A DNA stretch of 64,000 nt from Posidonia oceanica (GCA_037176725.1 JAZBRS010000014.1:75808501-75872500); one strand, 5' to 3'; positions 33,369 through 44,027 are shown, counted from the first letter of the stretch. The notes: a model not told the origin generated them from the sequence alone. A program made the numbers and translations.

Positions 33369-34015
33369 TGTAGTAATCCTGAATTCTGATCGTCCATGCA
33401 CGATACTAAAGCTCGTGTGCATCGATCAAAATAGGCTCACTATATGCGGCAGGATCCGAGGGAAGAAACTTGACTCAGAAATGCTGGCAAAAGAAAAGAA
33501 AAGAAATGATAAGACAAAATCGGAGTCGCCACCAGGTCTATTGAATTAGAAGACAAGGAAAACCAGAGGTAAAGCATGAAAAGACATGCAAAATCGGATG
33601 CGAAGAGGGGGCAAAGGGATGCTATGCTATGTTATGCTATGACTCATGCCTAGGATAAAGGAAAGGTCGATGCAAGCCAAGAGAAAGGGCAAGGACTCCT
33701 GTTACGCACGAGGAAGGTGTTAGGCACCCACGATACGTCCGAGAGTCGGTCATTCTTAGGCAATCTCGCGCTAATGCAGAGAAGTGCTAGCCTAATGCCT
33801 AGATACCCTGAATGTCTACCTACTATGCATGGGAAAAAAACGTGCTATCTATGTGCTCAGCAACGCTGCTAGTGTTCCGAACTGGACGGACCCTAGTTCG
33901 TGAGAACTCCTAGGCAGTAAGCATCATAGCCCTAATGTAGATGCAGCCGATAAAACAAAGCTGCAGGGAAAACTAGGCGATGCAAACGACATGCAAGCGA
34001 TAAAGCAAAGCAGGT

Positions 34016-34190
34016 GCGGAAAACGGTGTGAAAGCGCGGAAAACGATGCAAGGCACGGAAAACGGTGCAAAGGCACGAAAATCGATGCAGGGGCACGGAA
34101 AACAATGCAAAGGCGTGGAAATCGGTGCAAGGCGCAGAAAACGATGCAGGGAGCGGAAAACAATGCAAGACACGGAAAACGACAAGCAAA
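34016..34190 (-). repeat. short-unit array in the LTR of element D
   Basis: Units of about 20-28 bp with GGAAAACGATGCAAGGCAC-like cores. It takes the place of the 30 bp array of the other LTRs and shares GGAAAACGGTG with it. Confidence 0.65.
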
Positions 34191-34230
34191 GCAAAATCAG
34201 CACTTTAAAACTGTGTCAAGCCAACTGCAA

Positions 34231-36411
34231 GCGTTGGACACTGGCAACAGCGGCGTCCAACGTTGGACGCTGCCATTGCTGGCGTCCAACAATTGCTGGA
34301 GGCAGACAGCATGCAAGTTTTCGAAAATAATGCATTCTAGCTATATGGATGCAGTACAGATGCAGGAATGCAGCTAGATGGGTGCATGACATGCAAGACT
34401 AACCTAACAGAGGATTAGAAGAGGAAACAGAGCAAGGGGCAAGCTAGGATCAAGGATCAAAGCAAGCAGGAGTGTTGGACGTCCTTGTGCATGGCGTCCA
34501 ATGTTAGACGCCAAAGAGGCAGGCGTCTAACACAGGCCAGAGAGAAACAAAAGAAAAAAACATACAAAAGAAAAATAAAAACGGGAGCATGCATTTAGGC
34601 TACTGGAGGTAAGCACAGAATGAGCATAGAAGCATGGGATCATACAAAAAGCCAAAAACCTACCAACTGCAGCATGTGCCAGGCCAGAGGCACAACCAGA
34701 AGGTTGGACGTGAGCTAGGCCGGCGTCCAATGTTGGACGCCTGCACCAGCAGCGTTCAACGCCCTGGGAGGCACAAACACACAAGAAACTTGTGTAAAAT
34801 TAGCAAATAAACTAAAGAAGCCATGGAATAATTGCAAGGGAAGCTGAACATGCATGGAAACACAGGAGAGATGCAAGCAAACAGATAAGGGCTTCATGCA
34901 AACTTTAAACAACTGAACAGAGGGGCTGGGGCGTTAGACGCTGGAGACAGCAGCGTCCAACGTTGGACGCTGAAGTCTCTAGCGTCCAACGGCCACAGCA
35001 TGCAGACCTACCTGTGTTAAGGGGGAGCTCAGCTCTAAACCCCATCTATATGCATGCAGACATACTGATGATATGTAAGAGCAAACAGGAACATGCATAG
35101 CAAGCATATAGCTCATGGAAAGTAAGAGAGGAAGGACATGCATAAGAGTAAATAGGTAAAGAAAAACTCATAGAAAATAGCATGCAACTTAAGAAAGAGA
35201 AGGAAGCTTAAGCATGGTTGCCATAGAGGCCAGGTATTTCTAAGCATACACAGATCATGCATAGACATCAAAAGGAAGCAAGGTGTAAGCAAGGCAGCAA
35301 GCTATAGCTAACAGAGGTGTTGGACGCTGGATGAACCAACGTCCAACGTTGGACGCGGCTCACCCAGGCGTCCAACGCAGGCAGATGGCAGAATGAACTT
35401 AGAGCATGCAAAGATGATTCAAGCAAGCATGGAACAAACAAATAGGCATGGCATAGCATCAGAGGACATGCAAGGAAGACATACAGCATGGATTTACAAA
35501 ATAACAAGCAATAGCAAGGCATGGAAAGCATTAGAACAAGAGCAAAGCAAAACAGGGGGTTGGACGCTGGCCTATGCCGCGTCCAACGTTGGACGCACTA
35601 GCTGGTGCGTCCAACACACTGAACTTCCTTCTGGCCACAAATCGTGGCCAAAAGGATTCAAAAAAATCAAGAAAGTGCATGGAAGCAAGCTACCTAGCAT
35701 GCATGAGCCTAGGAGATGGAAAACCTACCTTTTGGCGGCCTGGAACAGCAGTTCCACCTTGGTCATCGGCGCTGCGGATGTAATGGCAGAGGCTACTCCG
35801 ACGAGCTCGCGTGGGCTACTGGGAGCACCAGAAGGGTCGGCGAAAGGTCGAGGATGGAGATGGGAGTTCACTCTACGCTCTGGAGGTGGCGAATTCTCTC
35901 TGGGCTTTGTGTGGTGAGTCCTGGAAGAATGCGAAGCTACTATTTTGTTCAACCAGAGCATGGGTTCTGGTGCATTGGGTCAGAGTTTGCAGAGGGAATT
36001 CGCAAGCTTGCAGGCGATGGCAGGAGCTTCTGGGTGTGGGGAAGCCACGAGGAATGTTAGGAGGGGGCATGGGAGCTGTCAGAGGACCAGCGAAGTCGCG
36101 ACGGTGGCAGTTACGGGCGGCAGAAGTCAGCAGGTGGCAGTGAGGGCCGAGAGAGCGGAATCGACGCTGAGGAGGAAGGGATGGCTAGTAACTCGGCCTT
36201 GGAAGGTAGTGGATGGCGTGGAGTGCGAGAGGGGACTGGTAGTAAGTGCGGAAGACGGTGGAGTGGACAGGCGGTGAGCCGAAGGGGGCGGAGCAACTGC
36301 TGCTGCAACTGAGCCGTTGGACGCCGAAGCAGGAGGCGTCCAACATTGGACGCTAGCACAGGGCGCGTCCAACGTTGGACGCTGCCTACGCTAGCGTACA
36401 ACATGCTCAGT
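34231..36411. repeat. seven dispersed paired-hairpin modules in the LTR of element D
   Basis: Each module of about 58-60 bp is two adjacent hairpins with arms GTTGGACGCTG and CAGCGTCCAAC. The joint between them is a near-perfect 18 bp palindrome, GCGTCCAACGTTGGACGC. Palindrome starts are at 34253, 34494, 34723, 34953, 35339, 35579, 36336 and 36365; the last two share one module with three hairpins. Intervals between successive palindromes are 241, 229, 230, 386, 240, 757 and 29 bp. Confidence 0.85.
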
Positions 36412-36622
36412 TGGCAAAAGCTGCAAATGGGCTTGGGCTTGGGCCTAGAAGAGTTTAAAAAATGTGAAAAGACTTGGGTCAAGGCTTGGAGGTTTGGATA
36501 AGGTTTTAGGCTTGGTTTTGGGTTGGAAAATGGGTTAGAAAAAAGAAGCACCATTCCAGAGTCCACACGAGCCTGCAAGAGAAAACAACCAACTTCTAGG
36601 CTGTCAGAATGGGGTGTCTACA

Positions 36623-36640
36623 GATGCCCCTCCCTTAGCA
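36623..36640 (-). promoter_or_regulatory. polypurine tract of element D
   Basis: TGCTAAGGGAGGGGCATC on the minus strand, directly followed by the LTR start TGTAGACACC. It would prime plus-strand synthesis. Confidence 0.75.
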
Positions 36641-36770
36641 AGGTCAAGCGTAGTAAGACCACTGCTCAGGGTTGACAAGACACCCTACTTGACGTCGGCA
36701 GGAGCGCAAAATCACTGTAGGCAGGAGTCATTCACCCGGTGGATGCACCAGAAAACATGACTCAAAGCCA

Positions 36771-36835
36771 CAATGCAGATGCAGATGCGAATGCAGATGC
36801 CGATGCAATGTGTGCCAGTGCGAATGCAATGCATG
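36771..36835. repeat. degenerate GATGCA microsatellite in the 3' region of D
   Basis: Roughly ten copies of a six-base GATGCA/AATGCA unit. The frame ADADANADADAM here is a product of the repeat, not a gene. Confidence 0.65.
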
Positions 36836-37090
36836 CCGATGCAGCTATTTACCACACAATGTTGTTAGTAAAAGAATGCGGTGCTGATGCAGAAGGGATG
36901 CAAAGAAAGCTGCAATGCAATGCGTGGGTTCGGGGATTAGTCCGAGCTCACAAAAGGGGACACCTGACAAGACTGACGGGCTTGGCATCTGAGCAGTTAG
37001 GGCTGCTAGCCCAACAAGCAAGAGGGGTAGACAATTGGACGGCTGTCGATCGAGCAGTTAGGGCTGCCAGCCCGCAGGGGAAACAGAAGC

Positions 37091-38560
37091 AGCTTGTCCT
37101 CGCCCAAGGAAGCAAGCAAGAAAAGAAAGGGGGTTGGCAAGCGTGGGCATCGTCTGCACGGAGCAAAGCCACGCAAGGGCAGATCCTCGCACGAGAATAC
37201 AAGGCAGGACTCTGAGCATACGGGGTCCGAGAAGAGCTTGTCCTCGCCCGAGGAAGCAAGCAAGAAAAGAATGGGGGCAGGCAAGCGTGGGCATCATCCG
37301 CACAGAGCGAAACCACGCAAGGGCAGATCCTCGCATGAGGATACAAGGCAGGACTCCGAGCATACGGGGTCCGAGAAGAGCTTGTCCTCGCCTGAGGACG
37401 CAAGCAAGAAAAGAAAGGGTGCAGGCAAGTGTGGGAATCGTCTGCACGGAGCGAAGCCACGCAAGGGCTGATCCTCACACGAGGATACAGGGCAGGACTC
37501 CGAGCATACGGGGTCCGAGAATAGCTTGTCCTCGCCCGAGGAAGCAAGCACGGTCTCCGTGCGGACGGAGACGGCAAAGGCTTGTCCTCGCCCGAGGGAG
37601 CAAGCGGGGGATTCCGCGCGGACGGAATCCGAAGGGGGCTTGTCCTCGCCCGAGGAAGCAAGTAGCAATCTAGTCCTCGCACGAGGAAACAGACAGGGGA
37701 CTTCATCTGCACGGAGCAAAGTCACCCAGGGGGCTCATCCCCGGCCGGGGAAACAAGCAGGAGGGAAAGAAGAAAGAGGCTTGTCCTCGCTCGAGGAAGC
37801 AAGCAGGTGGGACTCCGTCTGCACGAAGAAGAGTCACGCAAAAAGGAAAAAGGCTTGTCCTCGCCCAAGGAAACAAGCAGGAGGGGAAGAAGAAAGAGGC
37901 TTGTCCTCGCCTGAGGAAGCAAGCGAGCAGGACCCTGTACGCATGGAGTGGAGTCACGCGAAACGGAAAAAGGCTTGTCCTCACCCGAGGAGGCAAGCAT
38001 GAAAGGAAAAAGGGCTTGTCCTCGCTCGAGGGAGCAAGCAGGAAAAGAAAGGAGGAGGGCAAGCATGGGCATCGTCTGCACGGAGTGAGGCCATGCAAGG
38101 GCTAATCCTCGCACGAGGATACAGGGCAAGACTTCGAGCATACGGGGTCTAAGAAGAGCATACGCTTATCCTCGACCGTGGAATAAGCGGGCCTGATCCT
38201 CGCCCAAGGAAACAGGAAAACTCCATCTGCACAGAGCTACGCATAGCTTGTCCTCGCTCGAGGAAGCAAGCGGGTCTGATCCTCGCACGAGGAAACAGAC
38301 AGGGGCTCTGTCCGCACAGAGCCAAGCAGGGCTTGTCCTCGCCCGAGGAAACAAGCAGGCGGGACTCCGTCCGCACAGAGCGGAGTCACGCGAAAAGAAA
38401 AAGGCTTGCCCTCGCCCGTGGAAGCAAGCAGGAGGGACAGAAGAAAGATGCTTGTCCTCGCTCGAGGAAGCAAGCGAGCGGGACTCCGTCTGCACGGAGC
38501 GGAATCACGCGAAACGGAAAAAAGGCCTGTCCTCACCCGAGGAAGCAAGCAAGAAAGGAA
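37091..38560. repeat. hairpin-rich tandem repeats in the 3' untranslated region of D
   Basis: The hairpin unit CTTGTCCTCGCCCGAGGAAG (arms CCTCG/CGAGG within CTTG...CAAG) recurs about 15-20 times. The first three copies start near 37093, 37237 and 37381, about 144 bp apart; later copies are closer and irregular. Other dyads lie between them: TCCTCGCACGAGGA, TCCGTGCGGACGGA and TCTGCACGGAGC. Long ORFs on both strands here (such as 36948-37712) come from the repeat and are not genes. Confidence 0.85.
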
Positions 38561-39091
38561 AAAGGCTAGAGAGTGATACCAGAGAGCAGCTAAAAAGATG
38601 CCCCTGGTATCAGGGATGATACCAGGGACAGCCGGAGCGCCCCTAGTATCAAAAGCAAGGAAAAGAAATGCAGACAAAACTAACGCGTTTGCCAAGCGAG
38701 CAGTTGGGGATGCCAGCCCAGAGCGATCCAGGCAAAGGCAGTTGTGGCGATGCATGGGTCTGTAGAGGTTCTTGCGTGCATGTTGACTGCAAGGGGGCTT
38801 TGTTGCAATTCTGAGGCTGCGAGTTGCATGGTGCTTGCGGGGGGGGACTAATCTAGATCTCTTGCAGGGCTGCTTTAGGCTGCTTGCATGGGCTAACGCT
38901 CTGAAATGCTTGATGCAGGTCCTGCAACATCCTGACAGGAACAAGATATGCAATAGGCAAGGCATGCAACACAAACAAATGGCGTGAAACATCTTTGTAT
39001 TGAGTGAATCTCTGGTTACACGCCTTTGGTAGGCCAAAAAGATACAGCATGATTCAAAAAAAGCTATACAAACAAACAACTGCACAGATGC
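38561..39091 (-). other. 3' untranslated spacer of D
   Basis: About 530 bp between the third ORF's stop and the hairpin repeats. It includes GATACCAGGGGCATC-like inverted phrases near 38600-38655 and no supported gene. Confidence 0.5.
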
Positions 39092-39365
39092 CTAGTCAAG
39101 TCGGGCCTTCTTTGCTTTACGGGAGTCAGGAAATTGGGGAGTGCCAGGAGGAATTTTGTTGAGGGGCCAGAGTCCCTGCACCTCAGCGACATACTCGGAA
39201 GTACATCTTGAGCCCTTCACTACTGCAATGTCTGTAGATTTGACCCCATGCCGCATCAGATCTGCTAGCACTGTTGTGGATGCTGTTGTGCTGAGGGAGT
39301 AAGTCTGCATGAGTCTAGGCGTGGTGCTATCAATGAAGGCACCTTGCATGAGTCTGCATGAGTCT
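39092..39365 (-). pseudogene. C-terminal piece of element D third ORF
   Basis: About 90 codons ending in a lysine-rich tail (PDSRKAKKARLD) at the stop 39092-39094. The open frame extends to 39565, but everything above about 39365 is antisense to the chromovirus integrase and is not part of this gene. The piece has a Ser/Thr-rich start and the phrase LADLMRHGVKSTDIAV. It lies on the same strand and side as the N-terminal piece at 42295-42535, so the two most likely belong to one ORF split by the chromovirus, with middle sequence lost. No known domain is recognisable in this part. Confidence 0.5.
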
Positions 39366-40080
39366 GGGCCTACGCTCTGGATTTTGGGGGTTGTTGGGAA
39401 GAGCACCTGCCGCTGGTGGAGTTTGCCTACAATAATAGTTTTCACTCCAGCATTGGGATGGCTCCATTTGAGGCATTGTATGGGAGGCCATGCCGGACGC
39501 CCACCTGTTGGAGCGATGTAGGAAAGTGCCAGCTTGTTGGACCAGAGATTATGTAGCAATACCAAGAGAAAGTGGATCTGATCAGGAAGAGGTTGTTGAC
39601 TGCACAGAGCAGGCAGAAGAGCTATGTAGATAGGAGGTGAAGGCCTTTGGAATTCGAGGTAGGAGACTTCGTTTTCCTGAAGGTGTCACCAACTAAAGGG
39701 GTTGCAAGGTTTGGGAGGTGAGGCAAGTTGAGCCCTCGGTATATTGGCCCCTATGAGGTTGCTAGAAGAGTTGGTGAGGTGGCTTATAAGTTGGATTTGC
39801 CACCAGAGCTCTCAGCAGTGCATAGCATCTTCCATGTGTCGATGCTGAGGAAGTGTGTTGCTGATGTTTCCTAGATCTTACCAGTACAGCCAGAAGGACT
39901 GCAGCAAGACTTGTCCGTGGAGGAGAACGCTGTTCAGATTCTAGATCGTATGGAGTAGGTTCTCAGGAACAAGGTTATTCCTTTGGTACTGGTTCAGTGG
40001 CAGCACCATGCTGTGGAGGAAGCCACTTGGGAGTAGGAAGCGGATATGTATTCTAGATACCCTTATTTGTTCCATTAGCT
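39366..40080 (+). pseudogene. chromovirus integrase C terminus and chromodomain-like end
   Basis: One frame runs through the whole piece, broken by several stop codons. It starts in the integrase ([32 protein letters not shown], the conserved [10 protein letters not shown] motif of chromoviruses) and continues through the GPY-type region (KLSPRYIGPYEVARRVG, AYKLDLPPELSAVHSIFHVSML). The end resembles a chromodomain-like module (LRNKVIPLVLVQWQHHAVEEATWE) that targets insertion to chromatin. The catalytic D-D-E core is gone, since it lies upstream of the truncation. The stops include TGA after AGG and TAG after GAG or ATG, consistent with point mutation. The last codon is TAG 40077-40079. Confidence 0.85.
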
Positions 40081-40082
40081 GT

Positions 40083-40120
40083 GAATTTCGAGGACGAAAT
40101 TTCTTTTAAGGGTGTTAGGA
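40083..40120 (+). promoter_or_regulatory. chromovirus 3' end motif and purine tract
   Basis: AATTTCGAGGACGAAATTTC followed by TTTTAAGGG. The phrase 'TTCGAGGACGAA' just before the PPT is typical of Tekay/Del-type elements. The G-rich tract looks degraded (AAGGGTGTTAGGA). Confidence 0.7.
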
Positions 40121-42294
40121 TGTAATATCCTGATTTTCCATAATATAATTTGAGTTAATTATTTGGAAAATCTTTCCCGATTGTTGTTGCTGTTGTTTTT
40201 GGTGTGTTGGTGTTTGTGTGTCTTTGGTGGTTTTGTTTCCGGCTCCTCGGTGTTGTTTGGTGTGGCCGAGAGAAAGTAAGGGCTTGGTTGAAGGAAGTTG
40301 GGGGCTTGTGTGTGGTTTGTGGTGGAAAATGGGTGGGAATGCAATTTCCCCATTTTCTACCCCCACGTGCCCATTCTTCTTTCTTCTCCCTTTCTTCTCT
40401 TCTCCTTCGTTTTCTTCTCCACCCGACAGCTGATTGCAACACTAGGCGATCGCCGGCGGTCGGAGGAGATAGAGGAGGTGCGGCCAGTGCTGGAGGAGTG
40501 CGATGGCAAGTCGGGTGCGGTGGCAAGCCGGTGTGTGGTGCTCGTTGGCCGAAGGGAGGGCAGTGTTCGTCGGTCGGTCGAGGTTTGGGGCGGAGTGGTT
40601 CGCCGGTTGGTGCGTGTTTCCCCCTCGAATTCTTTCCAATTTCTTGCCTAAATGCTTGGAATGCATGTGATCTAGCTATGCCATGAATATTGTAGGATTT
40701 TATTTGGTTTTGAATGGTTTTTGGATTGATTGTGGATTGAATGGAAATAGGTTTTATTTGACCTCTTGAGCTTTATGATTTTATATCTTGATGTATGATG
40801 CATGAAATGGTTTGATTTTTGTGCTCATGTGTAGAGCACTCGTGAGGCTTTGATTCTAGTATTTACTCGTGATTTATGGGTTTTTGTGCTGAGATCGGTT
40901 GAGGTTCCCATCTCGGGCGATTTGTTTTGGGTTCTGTTTTGGTTTTCTGAAATCGCCCAGATCGGTACGACCTTTTTGATCGATATGCCGTTTTCTGTAG
41001 AAATCGGTACGACCGGCCAATTTCGGTGTCCTGTTTTGCCGTCAGTTTAGGCCAGAATCTGATTTCGGTCTGCTGAAATCGATCGGTCTGCCGATTTCTA
41101 CGCGGATCAGTTTAACTGGTGGATTTGGTTCTACCGAATCAGGGATTTTCAGTCAACCGGTGGCATTTTCGGTGTGCCATTTTTAGTCTAAACCTGGATT
41201 CGGTACCCAGAACGGTTGACCGGTTGATTTGATTCTCCCAAACCAAGGATTTTTGGTCGACCAGTGGCTTTTTCGGTGTGCCGTTTCAGGGGTAAAATGG
41301 TTTCTAAAGAAGGAAGATTTGGGTCTTCGATGTATTTGGTTTTATTATAATTTGATATAGTTCTGTGGATTATGAGGAAAAGTTTTGAAAAGATTTCCAA
41401 ATGATTTTGGAAAAGAAACGCATGTTTGTGAAAAGAGCTTGGAAATGTTTTTTCGTGGTTTTGAAGGACCAAGAGACCGAAGCTTCTGACTTGTAACCAG
41501 GAGTGTTTGAATACACTCTATGGTTCGAGAGTCAAGTAGCCTAGGGTGAGGTTAGCGGTACAGCAGGCCCTGTTGAAACAAACGGTCTACCCTCTGTGCC
41601 GGTGCTGGCTGGGGCTGGGGTTGGAGTCCCCAGACGCTCGGGCACCAAAGGGATGCCAGAGTGCGTAACCCTGTATTGATATGATGTTGATCATGGAAAT
41701 GATCATGCTATAAATTGAGGGCTGAGTTCCCGAGGCAGATTGTTCTCCCACATGGGGTAGTCTTCCGCGGCATTGTAGCCAAGAGATGCATGTGTCATCT
41801 GCAACTGCTTGTGGCTAGTGTCGTTCACCTGTGGCCAGGGTGTTCAATTAGATTTGGAATCGATGTGTGTGTGAGTGTGGATTTGAGATGAATTGTGAAT
41901 GCATATGTTTTAGAAAATGTGAATAGCTTTATAAAAAGCATATGGTTTTATAGAAATGAATGTTATGCTTTTAAATAGCATAGATTACTGTAAATTATGA
42001 TGTTTATTGCTTTAGTAAATGTTTCTGCTGCTGTTTGCCATGGTTTTGGGTGGCACGTACTGGGTGACTTAGATGTCACTCACGCGTGTTTTGTGTTTTG
42101 GTTTTCAGGTGCAGGGTCGAGGTACTGTCCAGCCTGGTGCTTCTTTAGGAGCCACGTAGCCGCACACTGGGGATCTTGGGAATATTTCATAGTTTTGTAA
42201 AAGTTTTAAATTTATTCTCAAATGTAATTAATTGTTTATTCTTTTAAATATCATTTGGGTAGTTGATACTATTTTGGTCGTGTCGAGGCGTGAC
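40121..42294 (+). repeat. 3' LTR of the chromovirus
   Basis: TGTAATATCC to GGCGTGACA, 2174 bp, with the usual TGTAATA start of this group. It contains a CT-rich stretch (40370-40425), a CGGT/CCG dyad-rich block (40885-41290) and no ORF of note. GTAGG (42295-42299) may be the right target duplication; the left one is lost. Confidence 0.8.
40885..41290 (+). repeat. dyad-rich repeat block in the chromovirus LTR
   Basis: Repeated short units around CGGTCTGCCGA, CGGTGTGCCG, GGTCGACC and GGGATTTTC, including two units of about 100 bp near 41130-41290. The block resembles the copia blocks at 2830-3105 and 5625-5710. Confidence 0.75.
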
Positions 42295-42535
42295 AGTAGG
42301 AGTCAGCTCTGTCCTACCGAAGCGGAAGACATGATGCGCTGGCTTCTAGAACCTTGCTGCAACGCATAGGAGATGCCAGCTCACTTCAACGTTTGCTGCC
42401 TTCAGAAGCTTGGACAGAATACCCCAAGTGCGCAGCTTCTCGCGGTCGGCTTTAGTGAGTTTGCCAACCCACTCTCGCAAGGCATCTGAGCAGTGCATGG
42501 GAGTGACCAGAGTAGGATAACCCATTGTGCAGGAA
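42295..42535 (-). pseudogene. N-terminal piece of element D third ORF, plant mobile domain / DUF7745-like
   Basis: An ATG at 42535 opens 80 codons in one frame: MGYPTLVTPMHCSDALREWV, then a KLTKADREKLRTWG helix-like stretch and VEVSWHLLCVAARF. The frame then has a TAG (42346-42348) where the family normally has Trp, and continues KPAHHVFRFGRTELTPT up to the chromovirus. The H-H-V-F-R-F-G...L-T-P-T pattern fits the DUF7745 / plant mobile domain group found in plant genes and retrotransposons. It lies downstream of integrase and on the same strand, separated by 1.5 kb. A role in RNA binding or host interaction has not been shown. The match is from memory of the family, so it should be treated as tentative. 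Confidence 0.55.
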
Positions 42536-44027
42536 AGAAAGCAGGCTACTGGTGCAGAGACCTCAAGTACCTGTAATCAAAGTTGCAATTCATCAGATCA
42601 GGTATAAGCATGTAACCACTGGCTGGTAAAGATGCAGATTTCAAAACTAGCATTTTAGCATGTTCAGCAGTTAGCATTCAGAGTGCAGATATTAGACATA
42701 TTCAGACAAAGGCAGTTCTGCTGGGGAAAGTGGTTGGTCGGAGCTCTGGACCAATGCAGCTTGAAGAAGGTTGACGCATGCTTGATAAAAGTACTATTTC
42801 AATGCCGAGCCGAGTTTTGCAGAGCGGGAAGATAGAAGGAGGGAATGACTTATGCTGTGCATGCATGCATGGTTTATGCTTGGTATGCGTAGACATGTGC
42901 ATGATTTACGATAGATGCCGTAGATGTATGCATGATTTTGCTTATATGCTGTAGCCCTCAGCATATGGAGTGCTTAGTGCCTGCTATAGAGGAAGAGAGG
43001 GGTCCCTAACTCACTGGACTCTACTCAAGCTCTTAACTTGCTGGTGGCACTCAGGATAGGGTTATTTGCAGTGCGTGGGTGGTGGGCGGTGAGGACAGGA
43101 TCCAAGCCAAACTCCCAAGGACCAACACCTATTCTTTTTGCTTCTTTTTTGCTCCCTCATAGGCATGTAGGTTTCCCCTATCCCTAACTTGGAGGTAATG
43201 GACACCTAGTTGAAGTTGGGGAGCTACTTGGTAAGCCTTGCTAGGTTCAAAGGCTTTGCAGGGTTTGTGAATTCCCCAGGCACAAACTTTTGCTTATCCC
43301 TAAGACAGGTAAAGGGACGGGATTGCGCTGCTTGCTTTTTTTCTTTTTCGGGAGTTGACTTTTGTCTTTGCTCCTTTTTTTTTCTTGCTTCTTTTTTGCT
43401 TTCTCTTTTTTGTTCTTTTCTTTTTCTTCTCTCTTTTGCAGGCTTCCGCTATCCCTGGCTTAGAGGTAATTGGCGCCGGGGTTTTGAGGCGGGTTTGAGG
43501 CTTCCAGGTGCAAAATGGTGGACCATCTCCAAAGCAGTTCGGAGGGACAGGGTTATGCTACATGCCTCTATCTCTAGGGCCTGTTTCTTCCTTCGCCTTC
43601 TATTTGCTTTTTCTTTTATGCCCATGCTCAGACATATTCTTTTATGGCTCACATTCTTGCTCACGCCCTAGCATTTTATCTCCCTCGGGAGGTGCAAGTC
43701 CTAAGGGGTTTGGTTATTTCACCTGTTCTCATTTGAAAGGTGGCTCCCTCACTAGCTAAGACGCCTAAGTAGTGTCAGGTGAGGCAGGGTAGACTCCCTC
43801 CAGAGCAAGAAAGCACATCCGATTTCATCATCGGGCCAGATGCAATGCATGATTTTTGCTGGGAATTTTTGGTTTTTGCTTGAGATATGCTAAAAGAGAT
43901 GGAAATGCAAGGATATATGTAGAGAGTGCGGGAATGTAGAGGGGTGAAATTGGAATGCAGAAGGACGTACAAAAAGAGGATGCAAAGGATAGGATGGGAG
44001 AGAACGCTCTGCAAGGCAGGGGTCGGT
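42536..44027 (-). other. non-coding region between integrase and third ORF of D
   Basis: 1.5 kb without a supported gene. A pyrimidine-rich stretch (43330-43440) lies in it, read as purines on D's strand. The part 43050-43800 matches element A's 3' region. It may hold splice sites or an internal promoter for the third ORF, but none can be assigned. Confidence 0.5.

Larger units (their letters stand above)
33369..36622 (-). repeat. 3' LTR of element D
   Basis: 3254 bp. On the minus strand it starts TGTAGACACCCCATTCTGAC and ends GGATTACTACA. A purine tract lies directly upstream (36623-36640) and no PBS lies on the other side, so this is the 3' LTR. It shares U5 landmarks with the longer LTRs (GAGTCGCCACC at 33523-33533, TTAGGCACCCACGATACG, GGAACACTAG-like block near 33880, short GCAC-type array), but its U3 is different and shorter. 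Confidence 0.88.
39366..42294 (+). mobile_element. 5'-truncated chromovirus (Tekay/Del-like gypsy element)
   Basis: A + strand fragment inside minus-strand element D. It keeps the integrase C terminus with a chromodomain-like end (39366-40080), the sequence around the PPT, and a 2174 bp LTR (40121-42294). The 5' LTR, gag and most of pol are missing. The left edge is in the middle of the integrase, next to short duplicated phrases, so a deletion is likely after insertion. Confidence 0.85.

Noticed and set aside
35393..36277. ORFs within the LTR of D (35393-35917, 35716-36060, 35945-36277)
   Set aside because: They overlap one another in different frames, have no family resemblance, and lie in U3 of an LTR.
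33369..36622. Reading this LTR as a 5' LTR or a solo LTR
   Set aside because: No PBS is next to it on the left, and a purine tract abuts it on the right in the orientation of a 3' LTR. The flanks (ACAGT and GATGC) do not match, so it is not a solo LTR.
36948..37712. 254-codon minus-strand ORF with repeated LLPRARTS phrases
   Set aside because: It is created by the hairpin repeat in the 3' UTR of D; similar ORFs occur in several frames and both strands.
37091..38560. Possible CRISPR array
   Set aside because: Repeats are palindromic and irregularly spaced, the 'spacers' are related to one another, and the setting is a plant retrotransposon.
39092..39565. A single 157-codon gene
   Set aside because: The part above about 39365 is antisense to the chromovirus integrase; only the lower part belongs to D's third ORF.
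43330..43442. Polypyrimidine tract and TTTTGCAGG as a + strand splice acceptor
   Set aside because: It lies on the strand opposite to D's genes, with no exon or donor in support.
43210..43671. 153-codon + strand ORF
   Set aside because: It is antisense to non-coding sequence of D, has no domain, and overlaps the low-complexity pyrimidine tract.
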